The notes under the pieces were generated by a model. It was given only the letters and a program-made list of their open reading frames with translations. It had not been told where the DNA came from and made no database searches. A stretch of DNA of 64,000 nucleotides. Origin: Marinobacter sp. AC-23. Lineage in GTDB: Bacteria; Pseudomonadota; Gammaproteobacteria; Pseudomonadales; Oleiphilaceae. A program made the translations under genes and the position numbers. Numbering within the stretch: the first letter of the stretch is position 1; each line of letters starts with the position of its first letter. This document shows positions 20,314 through 30,830 of this stretch, piece after piece. The stretch spans positions 4 through 64,003 of the forward strand of contig NZ_MBPP01000005.1 in NCBI RefSeq assembly GCF_001858325.1, in the 5' to 3' direction.

Positions 20314-20411
20314 AAATAACTACTCCCATCGTTCAGAGAAATCTAACGCTCAGCCCCTGCTGGTGGTGCGCAAGGGGCGCCTTGGCCCTGGGCCTTCTGG
20401 TGGAGTGGTAA
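20310..20411 (+). CDS. possible 33-residue small protein
   Basis: An ATG at 20310 overlaps the stop of the amidotransferase (ATGA), and the frame reads MKITTPIVQRNLTLSPCWWC... to a TAA that overlaps the ATG of the ligase at 20411. Overlaps at both ends fit the style of this operon, and the tail is hydrophobic. No ribosome site or family is recognised. Given the many lost bases here it could also be a broken 5' extension of the ligase gene. Confidence 0.3.
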   Translation: MKITTPIVQRNLTLSPCWWCARGALALGLLVEW

Positions 20412-21743
20412 TGGCCAAGTTCGCGCTGCTGTTTATCCTGATTTTCCTGTTGGGTATCGGGGCCGCCATCTGGCATCATAGTGCCTTTGCCTTTGTGTTG
20501 TATGAGCTGGTGTATTTTCTCAACCCATCGGATCGTTGGTGGGGCAGCCAGTTACCAAGCATCAGCTATTCGTTTGTTGCTTCGGTACTGATGCTGGCTA
20601 TTCTCGCCTTGCGTTACAGATCCTTATCACCGAAGAGCCCTTGGATGGCACATCCGGCGCTCAGGTGGATGGCTGTTGTTCTTGCATCCTATTATCTGGC
20701 CCACCTTTGGGCTGAGATTCCCCAAGCCCACGATGATTTCACTTTCATTTTTGCTAAGTTGGTAATCATCATCTTTGTTGCTTACAAACTCCTTGATAGT
20801 GAAAAGGGGCTCAACTATGCGATTTGGGGATATGTTGTTGCTGCGCCTATATTGGCTATCTGGCGACGATTACGGGGCGCAATTCCGGTGATCGCCTGGA
20901 AGGAATAGGCTCCCTCAAAGCGGTGACGCCAACGATGTAGCGGCAAGTCTAGTGCCCGCTTGCAGTATTTTGCTCTACATGGTTTGGGTGAGCGGCCGAA
21001 AAGCCAAAATACTCTGTGTTGTTTTCGGTGCTTTTATTGCCAATGGGCTAGTGCTCTTCAATAGCCGGGGAGCCTTTCTCGGCGTTTTGAGCAGTGCGGG
21101 CCTGTTCGCGGTTTTCATGATCTTTTCTCGCTATCGACAAAAAGGCCAGCGGGCCCTTGCGGTAGTTGTGGTTATTATGGCCATGGGAGGAGGACTGTAC
21201 GTCGCGGATGATACTTTCTGGGAGAGAATGGGAACCCTGGAAAACCTGGAAAGCGGAGAGAGTGGCTCCGGGCGGATTCAGTACTGGCTTGCGGCGTTGG
21301 AAATGTCCGTAGAGCACCCACTGGGCATGGGTGTTAGTGGTTTTAATTCCCTGGCGTCTCTTTATCTGACTGACGAAGAGCGTTTAGGCACCGAGTTCCG
21401 GTCGGTTCACTCGCTCTGGTTTCAGGGACTCTCCGAAATTGGCTGGCACGGCCTTGCGTTCTTCCTGTTTATGTTATGGGGGGTGTACCGGATATCCAGG
21501 CTGGCGCGCAAGCGATTAATTGAAGCCGGGGAACGGACAACCTATTTCAAGCTGCTGGCATTGGAGTGTGCGCTTTTTGGCTTTCTGGTGGCTGGTACGT
21601 TTACCAACCAGTTCCGGACCGAGATACTTTACTGGATGATCCTGTTAGTGGCAGTGGCAGGCAAAGTGTATTACCTTCAACCACTTGCTGAAGAACAGTC
21701 TCATCAAAAGAAAGCCAGCCCGAAACTCTCACCGCACGGATGA
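20411..21743 (+). CDS. exosortase A-associated O-antigen ligase/polymerase, two frameshifts
   Basis: Polytopic membrane protein of the Wzy/O-ligase family specific to XrtA loci; it would polymerise repeat units or ligate the chain to an acceptor. The first part (20411-20908) carries about five membrane segments with FLNPSDRWWGSQLPSISYSF; the second (20952-21743) has LFNSRGAFLGVL, the Wzy_C core HPLGMGVSGFNS and HSLWFQGLSEIGWHGL. Between them two single-base losses are inferred, at 20854-20855 (TTGG-CTATC, which should read GYLATITGRNSGDRLEGIG) and at 20920-20923 (AAAGC-GGTGAC, K-A-G-D-A-N-D). Corrected length is about 445 residues. ATG 20411 is preferred because it follows GGTGGAG and starts a membrane helix. 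Confidence 0.82.
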
Positions 21744-22887
21744 TCATGAGCAACCAGCCCATTGATAACCAACAGGCCCAGCGCATACTCCATATCACCT
21801 TCAACATGGGTTTCGGCGGCACTGAGCAGGTAATACGCCAGCTGGTGATGCACCTGCCGAAAGGCCAGTTCAATAACGAAGTACTCTGTATCGATGGCGA
21901 AGTAGGCGAGATCGGCCAGCGGCTTGAGGCAGAACAGGGTATTACCATCCACACGCTCACGCGCCAGCCGGGGCTGGACTGGCGCCTGGCGCTGAACATC
22001 CGCCGCCATATCAAACAAGGTGGTTTCACCATCGTCCACTGCCACCAGTACACCCCTTGGTTCTATGGCTGGCTGGGCAGCTTCGGCACTGGCACAAGGC
22101 TAGTTTTTACCGAACACGGGCGATTTCATCCAGACAGGCATCGCTATAAAGCTTGGCTGATCAATAAACTAATGGGTAAAACGACCCATGCGCTGGTGGC
22201 AATCTCTAAAGCAACCCGAGAGGCCCTAGTGGAATTTGAGTTCTTACCATCGAGTCAAATTGAAGTGATCTACAATGGTATCGAGCCATTTACCATGATT
22301 TTGGGAGGGTAGGTAAGGTTCGCAGTGGCCTGGGAATTACGGGGGAGGAACTCGTTTTTGGAACCGTTTCCCGGCTTGATCCAGTTAAAAATCAGCGGAT
22401 GATGCTCAAAGCATTTTCGCTTTTTTGCGCACAGCACGGGAATTGTAGGTTGTTGATGGTGGGTGATGGGCCAGATCGCACCATGCTGGAGGATTACGCC
22501 CGGAATCTAGGCATTGAGGATAAGACTGTTTTCACCGGGTTTCAGTCAAACCCTGTCGACTATCTGGACGCTATGGATATTTTCTTGTTGTCATCGCATA
22601 CAGAGGGGACTTCCATGACTTTGTTGGAGGCCATGAGCCTCGGCAAGCCCTGTATTGTGACTCAGGTCGGTGGCAACCCCGAGCTTGTTCAGGGTGAAAT
22701 AAACGGTCTTTTGGTTCCGACCAATGATCCAGCGGCCATGTCGGCAGCGATGGTGAGGCTGGCTGATGATACAGCGTTCAAGAATCAGCTAGGCGAGCAT
22801 GCAAACACCATGTTTCACCGCAAGTTTTCCGCAACAAAAATGGCCGGGCGCTATGCCGGCTGTTATCGGCATGTTACGAGTCGTTGA
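21740..22887 (+). CDS. glycosyltransferase, family 4, frameshifted
   Basis: GT-B glycosyltransferase: N-terminal acceptor domain with ILHITFNMGFGGTEQVIRQL and TEHGRFHPDRHRYK, C-terminal GT4 donor domain with FGTVSRLDPVKNQRMM, LLMVGDGPDR and the E-x7-E region SSHTEGTSMTLLEAMSLGKP. The frame breaks at 22293-22294 (ACC-ATG): one lost C changes YNGIEPFTHDFGRVGK into an early stop at 22312. Corrected length is about 382 residues. The ATG at 21740 overlaps the ligase stop; a second ATG at 21746 is possible. Confidence 0.84.
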
Positions 22888-22892
22888 ACACT

Positions 22893-24332
22893 ATGGTCTC
22901 AATACGCGGTGCAGTTATTTATTCTTTCTCGGCGCGATTTGCAATGCGTTTTCTGGGGCTGGGCACCACCATGGTAGTTGCCAGGCTGCTAACGCCAGAA
23001 GAAATTGGTACTTATGCCATCGCCAGTGCCATTGTTATGGTGATGGCGGAATTCCGGATGTTGGGTGCATCTGCTTACCTCATTCGCGAATCTGAAATCG
23101 GCCCTGAAAAGGTCCGCGCGACTCTGGGGCTGACCATCCTGATCTCTTGGACCTTAGGCTTGGGTATTCTGATTGGCGGATTCCCGGTCGCCAATTTTTA
23201 CCAACTGCCGCCTATCGCGGGGATTTTCGCAATCCTCTCCATCAGTTTCTTTATTGCCCCCTACATCAGCATACCGATGACGCTACTCGCCCGGGAAATG
23301 TTATTCAAAGCGCAATTCCGGGTTATGTTCACTTCGAGTGTGATGAGCGCGATCACAACAGTCTCATTGATACTTGCCGGCTGCGGATTCTGGTCTCTCG
23401 CGATAGGACAACTGGCAACACCTCTGACACAATTTCTGATCTTTTGCTGGAGAAGTCCGGCTTCGATGCAGTTGAAACCCTCATTTCACGGAATGAAGCC
23501 GATAATAGGTTTCGGTATCTTGAATTCTATCTCTCTGCTTATCAGAAAAGCGACAGTCACAGTACCCGATCTGATTATCGGCAAGTTAGGCACGACAGGA
23601 GATGTTGCCATGTTTTCCCGGGGCTTGGGGTTTCTGGAATTTGTATCTCAGACTTTGGTTATGGGAGCTCAACCTGTGGCTTTTCCGTACCTGACCAAAA
23701 CGCGTCGGGAAGGTGGAAACATGGCGACGGCCTATATTCAATCCAGTGTCTTGCTCGGTGCTGTAGTTATACCGGTCCTTGGGGTCGCCAGTCTGGCCAG
23801 CCAGCCAGCCATCCGGCTATTCTTTGGCGATCAATGGGATGCTGCCGCTCCAATCGCCTCAGTGTTGGCGATCTGGGCGATATTTCGTTATAGCCACTGG
23901 TTTGCCAGAGACGCACTTATGGCGGTGGGCCGCGAAGGCCTTATGGTGATTCGTGAGGCTGTGCCCTTTGCCATATTGGTACCCATGATCATATGGTCCT
24001 ATCCGCAAGGACTGCAGGCTATTGCAAAGGCTTTTGTTGTTGCGGGGAGCGTCGATTTCATTCTCACCAGCATCCTGCTCCGGTATGCGATTAGGCTGCA
24101 GATCCATCGGTTTTTGCTAGCGCACTGGAGCAACTTGGTAACGCTTGTTACCTGCACCGGCGCTACTTGGCTTATTGACAAACAAATGCACCTAGACACG
24201 ATGCCCGCTTGGCAGGCGATTGGTCTATTGGCGCTTATCATCCCCTTGGTATGGATCGGTACGCTTGCCATTTGTAGGCATACATTATATCGGGAAATAG
24301 CCAAGATAATCGTAAGTCGAGTGAAAAGTTGA
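22893..24332 (+). CDS. polysaccharide flippase, Wzx/MOP family
   Basis: About 480 residues with 12-14 predicted membrane helices and the polysaccharide-synthase (RfbX-like) N terminus: RFLGLGTTMVVARLLTPEEIGTYAIASA. It should flip lipid-linked repeat units to the periplasm for the Wzy-like ligase. The start may be the TTG at 22884, which overlaps the previous stop, or the ATG at 22893; I chose the ATG. It is the last gene of the plus-strand operon; the convergent capsule-like gene begins 33 bases after the stop, and I see no clear terminator between them. Confidence 0.88.
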   Translation: MVSIRGAVIYSFSARFAMRFLGLGTTMVVARLLTPEEIGTYAIASAIVMVMAEFRMLGASAYLIRESEIGPEKVRATLGLTILISWTLGLGILIGGFPVANFYQLPPIAGIFAILSISFFIAPYISIPMTLLAREMLFKAQFRVMFTSSVMSAITTVSLILAGCGFWSLAIGQLATPLTQFLIFCWRSPASMQLKPSFHGMKPIIGFGILNSISLLIRKATVTVPDLIIGKLGTTGDVAMFSRGLGFLEFVSQTLVMGAQPVAFPYLTKTRREGGNMATAYIQSSVLLGAVVIPVLGVASLASQPAIRLFFGDQWDAAAPIASVLAIWAIFRYSHWFARDALMAVGREGLMVIREAVPFAILVPMIIWSYPQGLQAIAKAFVVAGSVDFILTSILLRYAIRLQIHRFLLAHWSNLVTLVTCTGATWLIDKQMHLDTMPAWQAIGLLALIIPLVWIGTLAICRHTLYREIAKIIVSRVKS

Positions 24333-24364
24333 ACCGGTTTTAGTCGATGGTTCATAAAAGTTAT

Positions 24365-26033
24365 TCACCCTAAGATAACCTTTTTTTTGGCCTGCAACAG
24401 GCTGAAGAAAGCTCGTAGCAGGGGGTTTGACGGCCACTCCATACAGATCATCAGTTCGTATTGATGGGTCAGAGCACTCAGGAACGTGAGCGGGCGTGCG
24501 GCTCGATTGAGTATGGTGATCTGGTCGGGGATGTCTTCCATGATGGTTTCAAGCGGGCCAATCACGAGCACCCGACCAGTAAACTCGCCTCTCATCAACT
24601 GCGAGAGGATTTCGTTCGTTGATATCAGTTCCTGCATCTTACCAGTCATGGGGAGGGCAGGTTTTGCATTCGTGCCGAGTAGCGTCTCACAGAGACGAGG
24701 CTTTACGTCAGTCAGGCCGAGTTGCTCATCATAAAAAAATGTGTGGTTGCTGATGAGAGTTTTCAAAAACCACCAGAAATCCGGATTGTCATGAGGCTGC
24801 CATAAGGCATCCAGTGCCCGGTGAATCAGCGCATCAAGGCTAGTCTTGTTATCCAGGTCCAGCGTGAATCCTTTTCGGTCATAAATTGATTGGCCCAGCG
24901 CTACTACAGGCTTGTTCTGAAGCAGGGCTTCCAGCCCCACTGTGGAGTTAATAACCACAACCAGGTCTGTCACCGGTAAGAGGGATTGTAGTGACAGATC
25001 CCAACAGCATCGCACATCAGACGCGCTGCATAGTGCTTCGATCCTGTTCCGTCGGGATCGATCTTCCGGGTGGGGCTTCACAACCAACTGAGCGCCCGTG
25101 CCGCCCAGTACGGAGGTGACCGAGCGGATAAGTTCTTCCATCGACTTGAAGTAGGGCGAATTGTTCTGGATGTTGCTATCACTTTCAATTTGTAGGGGTA
25201 GCAGAATAACTGGCTTTTCAGGCGAAAGTCCGAGTTGCGCCAAGACTGCCTCCCTATTTTTTTTCTGGCCGGTATTCACGATGGAGCGTCCGAACTGCCA
25301 AGCAGACTAAAATAGGATTGGAGCGCTTCAATCTCCTCAAAGCTAGGTTTTGAGGTCGCGTTTCTTTTCCAGTCAGCGCCGGCGATGGAGCTGTCGTTAT
25401 TCACGCCATCGGGGTCAATGACGAGGGAGGATGGCAGCAAGCCTCTTTCCAGATAAAAGGTCCGTATGCCGAGCAAATCGGCCGATTCTGCCAAGCGCCG
25501 GTTACAAGCAAAGCCCCATTCCAGGTGAGCACAGAATCTGCATTGACGTCCTGTAGGAAACCGCTATATGCCGAAACTAACTGCTGACGTTTCCAGCCGT
25601 AGTAGTCTGTCGTCGATTCTCTTTTTGGATGTTGCAGTAGTACGGGATCTCTTGGGGTGGAAAGCCAGTCGAGATGTAAATCTAATGGGTGATCCATACC
25701 AGTCGCCTCAGCCGAGGGGGGTTCGGAATCTCCACTGGCGTAAGATAAAAGGATCTCATTGACTGTGTATGCGTTATCACTACTCTGCAATAGGTTCAAC
25801 TTCCCCGTTGCGTCGGACGTGACGACATGGCACAGGAACCCGCAAGAGTCAGTCAGATGCTCGATGAGTGGTTTGATCAGAGCTACGTTTTTTTTAGAAT
25901 GCCAAGTATACAAGACTACAGTATGCTTCGCGTTTGTTTTGGTCATCATCGGATCCAAAAATTGTAGAAATAGTTGTTGCCGCGCATAGAAAACTTTTAA
26001 TCGAGAAAAGTGTTGAAGCGGTTGTTTAGACAT
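24365..26033 (-). CDS. capsule-polysaccharide-synthesis-like protein, two frameshifts
   Basis: Three consecutive minus-strand frames (26033-25401, 25494-25276, 25279-24365) form one protein of about 555 residues. The C-terminal part has the signatures of the KpsS/KpsC capsule-synthesis family: VVKPHPEDR and VVINSTVGLEALLQNKPVVALGQSIYD. Members add Kdo linkers or act as retaining glycosyltransferases. Breaks are at the CCCC run 25514-25517 (restoring WNGGFACNRRLAESADLLG) and at 25283-25284 (restoring SSDAPSIVNTGQKK). The gene is divergent from the sulfotransferase. No strong ribosome site precedes the ATG. It marks the left edge of the AT-richer accessory island. Confidence 0.72.
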
Positions 26034-26118
26034 GATTCGTTATGATAGCTCATGGGGCCTTGCTTTTGAAACAAATACAAGAAGCTACGCAGAAAAAATA
26101 ACGCAGTGTATTCAGTAA

Positions 26119-27060
26119 ATGAACTATGTAACGAAACAGGGAGATTGTGAGGTGGAAAACCACAGCTTTATAAAATTTGTACCGGGAGTTTATGTTATTT
26201 ATCTCTCGGTTCCCAAGGTGGCAAGCAGTTCGATCAGCTACGCAATGCTCAACACCCAGCCAACATCCCAGTCTGGCATGAGTGAGCATAGTCCTGAAGG
26301 CAAAGCACTAACCAATTGGCGGCCCGCAGAATCTCCTCACCCCGCGTTACCGATTTTTACGTTTACGCGGCATCCGATTGAAAAATTCGTTTCCTATTAT
26401 AGAGATAAGTTTGTCCGAGCCCGAGGGCAGGGTTTTGAACTGGATCACCTGAAAAGGCTGAAATTTGACCCGGATATGTCTCTGGAGGAAGCCGTTCGTC
26501 ATATGATGACAATTCCCGTTGAGAAAATGGAGCATCATGCGCAACCCCAACATCGCATACTGATCAAGAACGGGCGTTTGATCCCGGATTTCGTGGGTAA
26601 GGTTGAGGATATATCCAATGATTGGCCACTCATCAGCGAGGTCTCTCTCTATGATTTTTCGGTTGAGCAGAAAAAAAATTCCACCGAAGGACAGGGTGTG
26701 CCACCGGATTTAGTTGAATCAGTGGTTTCTGCTTTGGCAGAGTATTACTCCCTCGACTTCGAGCTTTTTGGTTACGAGAAGCCAGTTAGCGAAGACCGAA
26801 CTATAAAGGTTGTTCGACCCAGATACCGGTTGTCAAATGAGCAAATAAAAGAGCTAAAAGATGAGATTGTAAAGCGTAGAACAGTATTCATAAGATTGGC
26901 GGATAGGTTGAAGGAAGATCCGGATTTCAGGGAGGGTTATCTCAGTTCGATGAAAGCCGAGTTCAATCGATTTCAGGTTCATGCGAACAGTAAAAGTTCA
27001 AAATTAGATCCTTATGTCGTTGATTTAATGAGGCGAGTGAAACGAATGCTTATGGGTTAG
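26119..27060 (+). CDS. sulfotransferase family protein
   Basis: Carbohydrate sulfotransferase-like protein of 313 residues. The 5'-phosphosulfate loop is read in LSVPKVASSSISYAML and the 3'-phosphate-binding motif in FTFTRHPIEKFVSYYRDKF; both bind PAPS. It would transfer sulfate to a sugar hydroxyl. Its donor could come from the cysC-cysN-cysD cluster 16 kb downstream. No signal peptide or membrane helix, so a cytoplasmic action on lipid-linked precursors is most likely. The ATG at 26119 has no clear ribosome site; a GTG at 26152 preceded by GGGAG is an alternative start. A lysine/arginine-rich helical tail follows residue 230. Confidence 0.82.
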   Translation: MNYVTKQGDCEVENHSFIKFVPGVYVIYLSVPKVASSSISYAMLNTQPTSQSGMSEHSPEGKALTNWRPAESPHPALPIFTFTRHPIEKFVSYYRDKFVRARGQGFELDHLKRLKFDPDMSLEEAVRHMMTIPVEKMEHHAQPQHRILIKNGRLIPDFVGKVEDISNDWPLISEVSLYDFSVEQKKNSTEGQGVPPDLVESVVSALAEYYSLDFELFGYEKPVSEDRTIKVVRPRYRLSNEQIKELKDEIVKRRTVFIRLADRLKEDPDFREGYLSSMKAEFNRFQVHANSKSSKLDPYVVDLMRRVKRMLMG

Positions 27061-27154
27061 AACCATTGATCTCTCGTCTAAGAAAAGTATCACACTAAAC
27101 TAACAATGCTGGGGCTACGGGAGACTGCAAGGGTTAACAGAAATCTCCTGCTTT

Positions 27155-27173
27155 TTAACATTGTTTTACGTTA
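27155..27173 (+). promoter_or_regulatory. candidate PrsR-type upstream element
   Basis: TTAACATTGTTTTACGTTA, about 90 bases upstream of the lyase-like gene at 27262, matches the element at 47017-47035 at 16 of 19 positions. It is an imperfect inverted repeat (TAACAT ... ACGTTA). I found no good -24/-12 promoter between it and the gene. Confidence 0.45.
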
Positions 27174-27261
27174 AAATTAGAGGGGTTTCACAGGATATTT
27201 TGAGGTGTCTGAGTTATTGTGGCTCCAGGTCACCTACATTGACAGATCTGAGGAAGGAAGT

Positions 27262-28454
27262 ATGAGCGACCAAATTAAACTTGGATCACTGAGACTATTA
27301 AAAGCCGCATCTTTGTGCGTCTTAATGATTTCTCCCTTGGCGCAAGGCGAAGTGCTGTTCGAGGAAAGTTTCGACGATGATGCTGACTGGCACAGCGGTA
27401 TGGAAATTAACGACAGGGGTGGCTGGCCTGAGGGAGCTGGGCCGGATCGGGTACAGTGCCTTAAAGATGGTCATATTTTGCCGGAAGGCTGGGATTGTGC
27501 GCGGCAGAATCCTGCGTGGGCCCCATCAGTTGGGCATCCAGATCGTCATGAGAATATGGAGATTCTTGTTCGCAATGCGGATAAGGCTCGCGGGGGTTCT
27601 GGTAAGTCATTGGTGATCTGGCGCGACTCCACCACTGGGCCAGAATATGCGTGGAATTCGGATGGACTCCTTTCTAAGGCTTTGGGTAAAGGATCTAAAT
27701 CGTTATATGTCAAGTTTTGGATCAGGCTCAGCCTAAATGGACACCGCTTGGCGAAACAGGGATAACAAAACTTTTCCGTATATCTAGCTATGATGGCGCC
27801 GGGGAGCTTTATAAGGCTTTTAGTACTGGAAATAGTTCAGCCATTTTTTTGTGGGATTATGAGTCGAATAAATATGGTGCGAGAAACACTCTTTCATTTC
27901 GAGGTGATCCACAAGAGACTAATTATGCAATAAAAAACCCAGCTCCTATTGATACTGCCCGTGGGTTTATCAATGGTGATATGTCTCTCAATTTTACCGG
28001 GAATGTAATTGATCTCGACGGCGATAGCCAGCCTGATCAGGAGATCACTCATTTAAACAATCTTAAAACCGGTCTGCCCATCGATCCCTACACAGAGGGC
28101 GCTGCAGGTCATGATGAAGTGTGGGGCGACAAATGGCACAAAGTAGAGTTTTTCGTGCAGATGAATTCTGCGCCTGGGGCAATGGACGGGGTAGTAAAGC
28201 AGTGGTTCGATGGCCAGTTATTATTCTCAAATGAATCTTTTCCATGGATGGGGCATGAAAGTGAAGGAGGGATTTTGTGGAACTTTGTTCACTTTGGTGG
28301 AAATAGCCATTTTCATGCCTACCCAGATTCGGAAAGGCGAGAGGAGTGGTACTCGATTGATGATATCGTAATCCGCACCGACATGCCGGAGAACCGGAAC
28401 AATGATTCGAGTAATTTCCAACCAAAGCCGCCATCTAGTATTGCTATAGAGTAA
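27262..28454 (+). CDS. secreted lyase-like protein A (ConA-like fold?), frameshifted
   Basis: Start ATG 27262 follows GGAAGG and begins a signal peptide (LRLLKAASLCVLMISPLAQG), so the protein is exported. The mature part starts EVLFEESFDDDADW and ends with MNSAPGAMDGVVKQWFDG and FVHFGGNSHFHAYPDSE, a layout I associate with concanavalin-like polysaccharide lyases and glucanases, but I cannot name the family. It is a paralog of the gene at 39728 (shared APGAGDG/APGAMDG, GGNSH, PYPEEDHYEQWFAI/AYPDSERREEWYSI). The frame breaks at 27727-27729 (AGGCT-CAGCC); one extra base restores FWIRLQPKWTPLGETG. It could trim or release the exopolysaccharide made by this locus. Confidence 0.7.
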
Positions 28455-28493
28455 GTTAGGGCTGCCCATCTCCCCAGATTACAACCTGATGGG

Positions 28494-29426
28494 CTAGCTG
28501 CGCCGGAAGATTGATTTCAATATCCCATGATTTCGACCAATCAAATATAAGTTATCCAAAATTAATATTTTAATTGCTTCTTCGATACGCGGCTTATAGC
28601 CGGATCTTATAATCCTTTTAGTTGAGAGGATGGCGGGCGAAAACTGTGTAATTAACAGCGTCGGTAAATAGGCGAGCGTTATCAGTGATAGAAACAAAGG
28701 TACTAAGAGTGTGATAGGATATATTAGGACCAGCCAGAAAACTGGGTCTGAGAGATTATCCGTTTTGTTGGTAAGATAGCTTTCAGCATGCCAAGATTGG
28801 CGTTTTAAAAAGTTTTTTATCGTAGTAGGATTTCCTAGGTGCGTCACTTTCAAAAGTGGCGTTATCTTTACTAAGACCCCATGATCTCTCAAATCCTTCG
28901 TTAGGGCTGAATCCTCTCCGGAGGACATTTCTTCGCGAAAGCCTCCCACGAGCTCAAAGTTTCCTCGGCTGATTATAATGCATCCTCCCAGTAGACTATT
29001 TTCAAGTACGCGATCTTTTCCAGTTTCAAGAAACCAATATTTTTCGACCCAGTTTGGATTGTCACGGCAAACATAAATGCCTCCAAGCACTGTATTAGGG
29101 GCTGTCGAATACATCTGGACGGATCTTTCGAGCCAGTTTTCGTCAGCAATACAATCGGAGTCGAGGAAAATTAAAACCTCTCCAGTTGAGTTTTTAGCGC
29201 CATAATTTCTCACAGCGCCAACGTTACCATTAGGTAGAATTTTAACCTTGTCTGCATAGTTTTCAGCAAGCTCAGGAGTTTTATCTGATGATCCATTATC
29301 GATGACAATTATTTCAAATTTATTCTTTGGGTATGTTTGTTTTTTGAGTGCAATCAGGCATTGCTCTATGTATTTTTCTTCGTTAAATGCAGGTATTACT
29401 ACAGAACAAAAAGGCTGCTCAATCAT
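28494..29426 (-). CDS. glycosyltransferase, family 2
   Basis: GT-A glycosyltransferase of 310 residues: FCSVVIPAFNEEKYIEQCL at the start, VIDNGSSDKTPELAENY, the DxD motif in LIFLDSDCIADENW, and a GEDSALTKDL acid region, followed by one or two C-terminal membrane segments (residues ~220-260) that would hold it on the inner membrane. The gene is more AT-rich than the plus-strand operon, which points to separate acquisition. It is last in the minus-strand island transcript; downstream a GCCCATC/GATGGGC inverted repeat (28464-28494) lacks a T run. Confidence 0.88.
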   Translation of the reverse strand: MIEQPFCSVVIPAFNEEKYIEQCLIALKKQTYPKNKFEIIVIDNGSSDKTPELAENYADKVKILPNGNVGAVRNYGAKNSTGEVLIFLDSDCIADENWLERSVQMYSTAPNTVLGGIYVCRDNPNWVEKYWFLETGKDRVLENSLLGGCIIISRGNFELVGGFREEMSSGEDSALTKDLRDHGVLVKITPLLKVTHLGNPTTIKNFLKRQSWHAESYLTNKTDNLSDPVFWLVLIYPITLLVPLFLSLITLAYLPTLLITQFSPAILSTKRIIRSGYKPRIEEAIKILILDNLYLIGRNHGILKSIFRRS

Positions 29427-29468
29427 TTTCCCTCCTAAAGTTATAGCGCGAAAACCAACTGGGCCAGA

Positions 29469-30830
29469 CTAGTAGTAATTCTGAACCACCATTTTGTACT
29501 TCCCATTATGTTCGGGCGGTATTTCATCTACATAGTCCACTGATATACATAAAGAGTCACCAAGCATCTTTTTTAATTCCCAAACCATGAAATCTTCTGA
29601 TTTGGGACTAAAGTTTTCTCTTTTGATTAACTTTACAATCACCCTTCCGGGCTCATTCTGGATTATCTGTGCGTTTTTTACACCTTCAAGATATTCAAAC
29701 GCAATAGCAATTGCTGCCGTGGAAGCTTGCCTGCCCTCATTAATAACGACAGCGCCAACCTTGCCGTGAAGCTCCTTGAGTATCTTAGAAGCTCTACCGC
29801 ACGAGCAGCTGGATTGGATGATTTCTCCCAGGTCCCCGATGCGATACCGGATCAATGGCATGGCATCGTTTAGTAAGGTGGTTGCTATGAGTTCGCCGTA
29901 GCCTTCTGCGCAGATGTCGCCATTATTTTTCAGTACTTCAAGAAGGCCGTATTCTGGTTCAATATGCATGTTTCCATGCTCGCATTCGGAAGCGAAAACC
30001 ACGGACTCAGCTGACCCGTATTGGTCGAACACGTTGCAATTGAAAGCGGTTTCCATGATTTTTCGTTGCTGTGGTGTGAAGTTTTCGGAGCTGGTGCTGA
30101 GGCCTGTTGGTGTGAAGGATAGTTTGATCGAATTTTGGACGATATAGTCTGCCAATCGATAGATGCTTAAAGGGTATCCTTCAATGATCTTTGGCTTAAA
30201 GTTGTTTAGCTTATCGACGTAAGCGGCAATATTACCTTCCGCCAAATGATAGGAGGAAAACAATTGCTGCCTGTCTCTCAGGTTATAGCGCCAGAACGGC
30301 GGACTGTCATTATCAGGCTCTTGAATCTTTCGCCCTACCAGCGTGGCTTTTCGGTCCCCGACTTTGAAGTTCATGCGATCATAGAAAAGCTGCCAGAATG
30401 AATAGCTTTTCTGGCGGGCTGCTGGGGAAATATAGACTTTTAACGGATTCGCACTACTGCCACCGGTATAAAGACAGAGTAATTTGTCCTTGTCATACCT
30501 GTTAGACAGGAAGCTTTCAGGGTTAATTGCAATGGACTCGCGTTCCAATAGCGGAAAATCCGAAAGCTGAGGAGATTTGCCCAGTCCCAGCGTTTGGTAG
30601 GCCGGCACAGTTTGTGCTGCATCGCTAAGGATTTTTTCTAGAAGCTCTGCCTGTAATTCCTCTATTTGTCGCTCATCGAACATGACGTTGTTGAGTAGAT
30701 GCTCAAGGTATTCTTTGTGAGGCCCGCCATAGCGTCTTTTATGTTCAAGTACGCCATAGGTGCTTACCAGAACATTTTGAAGCCACACGGGGGAAGACAG
30801 ATAGAGCTTCTCAGATAGATGGCTTTTCAT
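29469..30830 (-). CDS. CapK/PaaK-like adenylate-forming enzyme 1
   Basis: About 454 residues resembling phenylacetate-CoA ligase and the capsule protein CapK: SEKLYLSSPVWLQNVLVSTYG start, the AMP-binding loop LYTGGSSANPLKVY, and VFDQYGSAESVVFASECEHG. A CSCGR motif near residue 350 is the conserved cysteine pair seen in CapK proteins. It probably activates a carboxylic acid as adenylate for transfer onto the polysaccharide. A longer frame starts at 30911, but the ATG at 30830 matches the N terminus of the paralog at 35555, so I chose it. It overlaps the acetyltransferase gene by 20 bases. Confidence 0.82.
   Translation of the reverse strand: MKSHLSEKLYLSSPVWLQNVLVSTYGVLEHKRRYGGPHKEYLEHLLNNVMFDERQIEELQAELLEKILSDAAQTVPAYQTLGLGKSPQLSDFPLLERESIAINPESFLSNRYDKDKLLCLYTGGSSANPLKVYISPAARQKSYSFWQLFYDRMNFKVGDRKATLVGRKIQEPDNDSPPFWRYNLRDRQQLFSSYHLAEGNIAAYVDKLNNFKPKIIEGYPLSIYRLADYIVQNSIKLSFTPTGLSTSSENFTPQQRKIMETAFNCNVFDQYGSAESVVFASECEHGNMHIEPEYGLLEVLKNNGDICAEGYGELIATTLLNDAMPLIRYRIGDLGEIIQSSCSCGRASKILKELHGKVGAVVINEGRQASTAAIAIAFEYLEGVKNAQIIQNEPGRVIVKLIKRENFSPKSEDFMVWELKKMLGDSLCISVDYVDEIPPEHNGKYKMVVQNYY

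Noticed and set aside
27174..27261. -24/-12 promoter before lyase A
   Set aside because: TGGCTCCAGGTCACC has CC where GC is needed; no other GG-N10-GC pair was found.
28464..28494. Inverted repeat GCCCATC/GATGGGC after lyase A as a terminator
   Set aside because: The loop is 17 bases and no T run follows on either strand; it also overlaps the end of the minus-strand glycosyltransferase.
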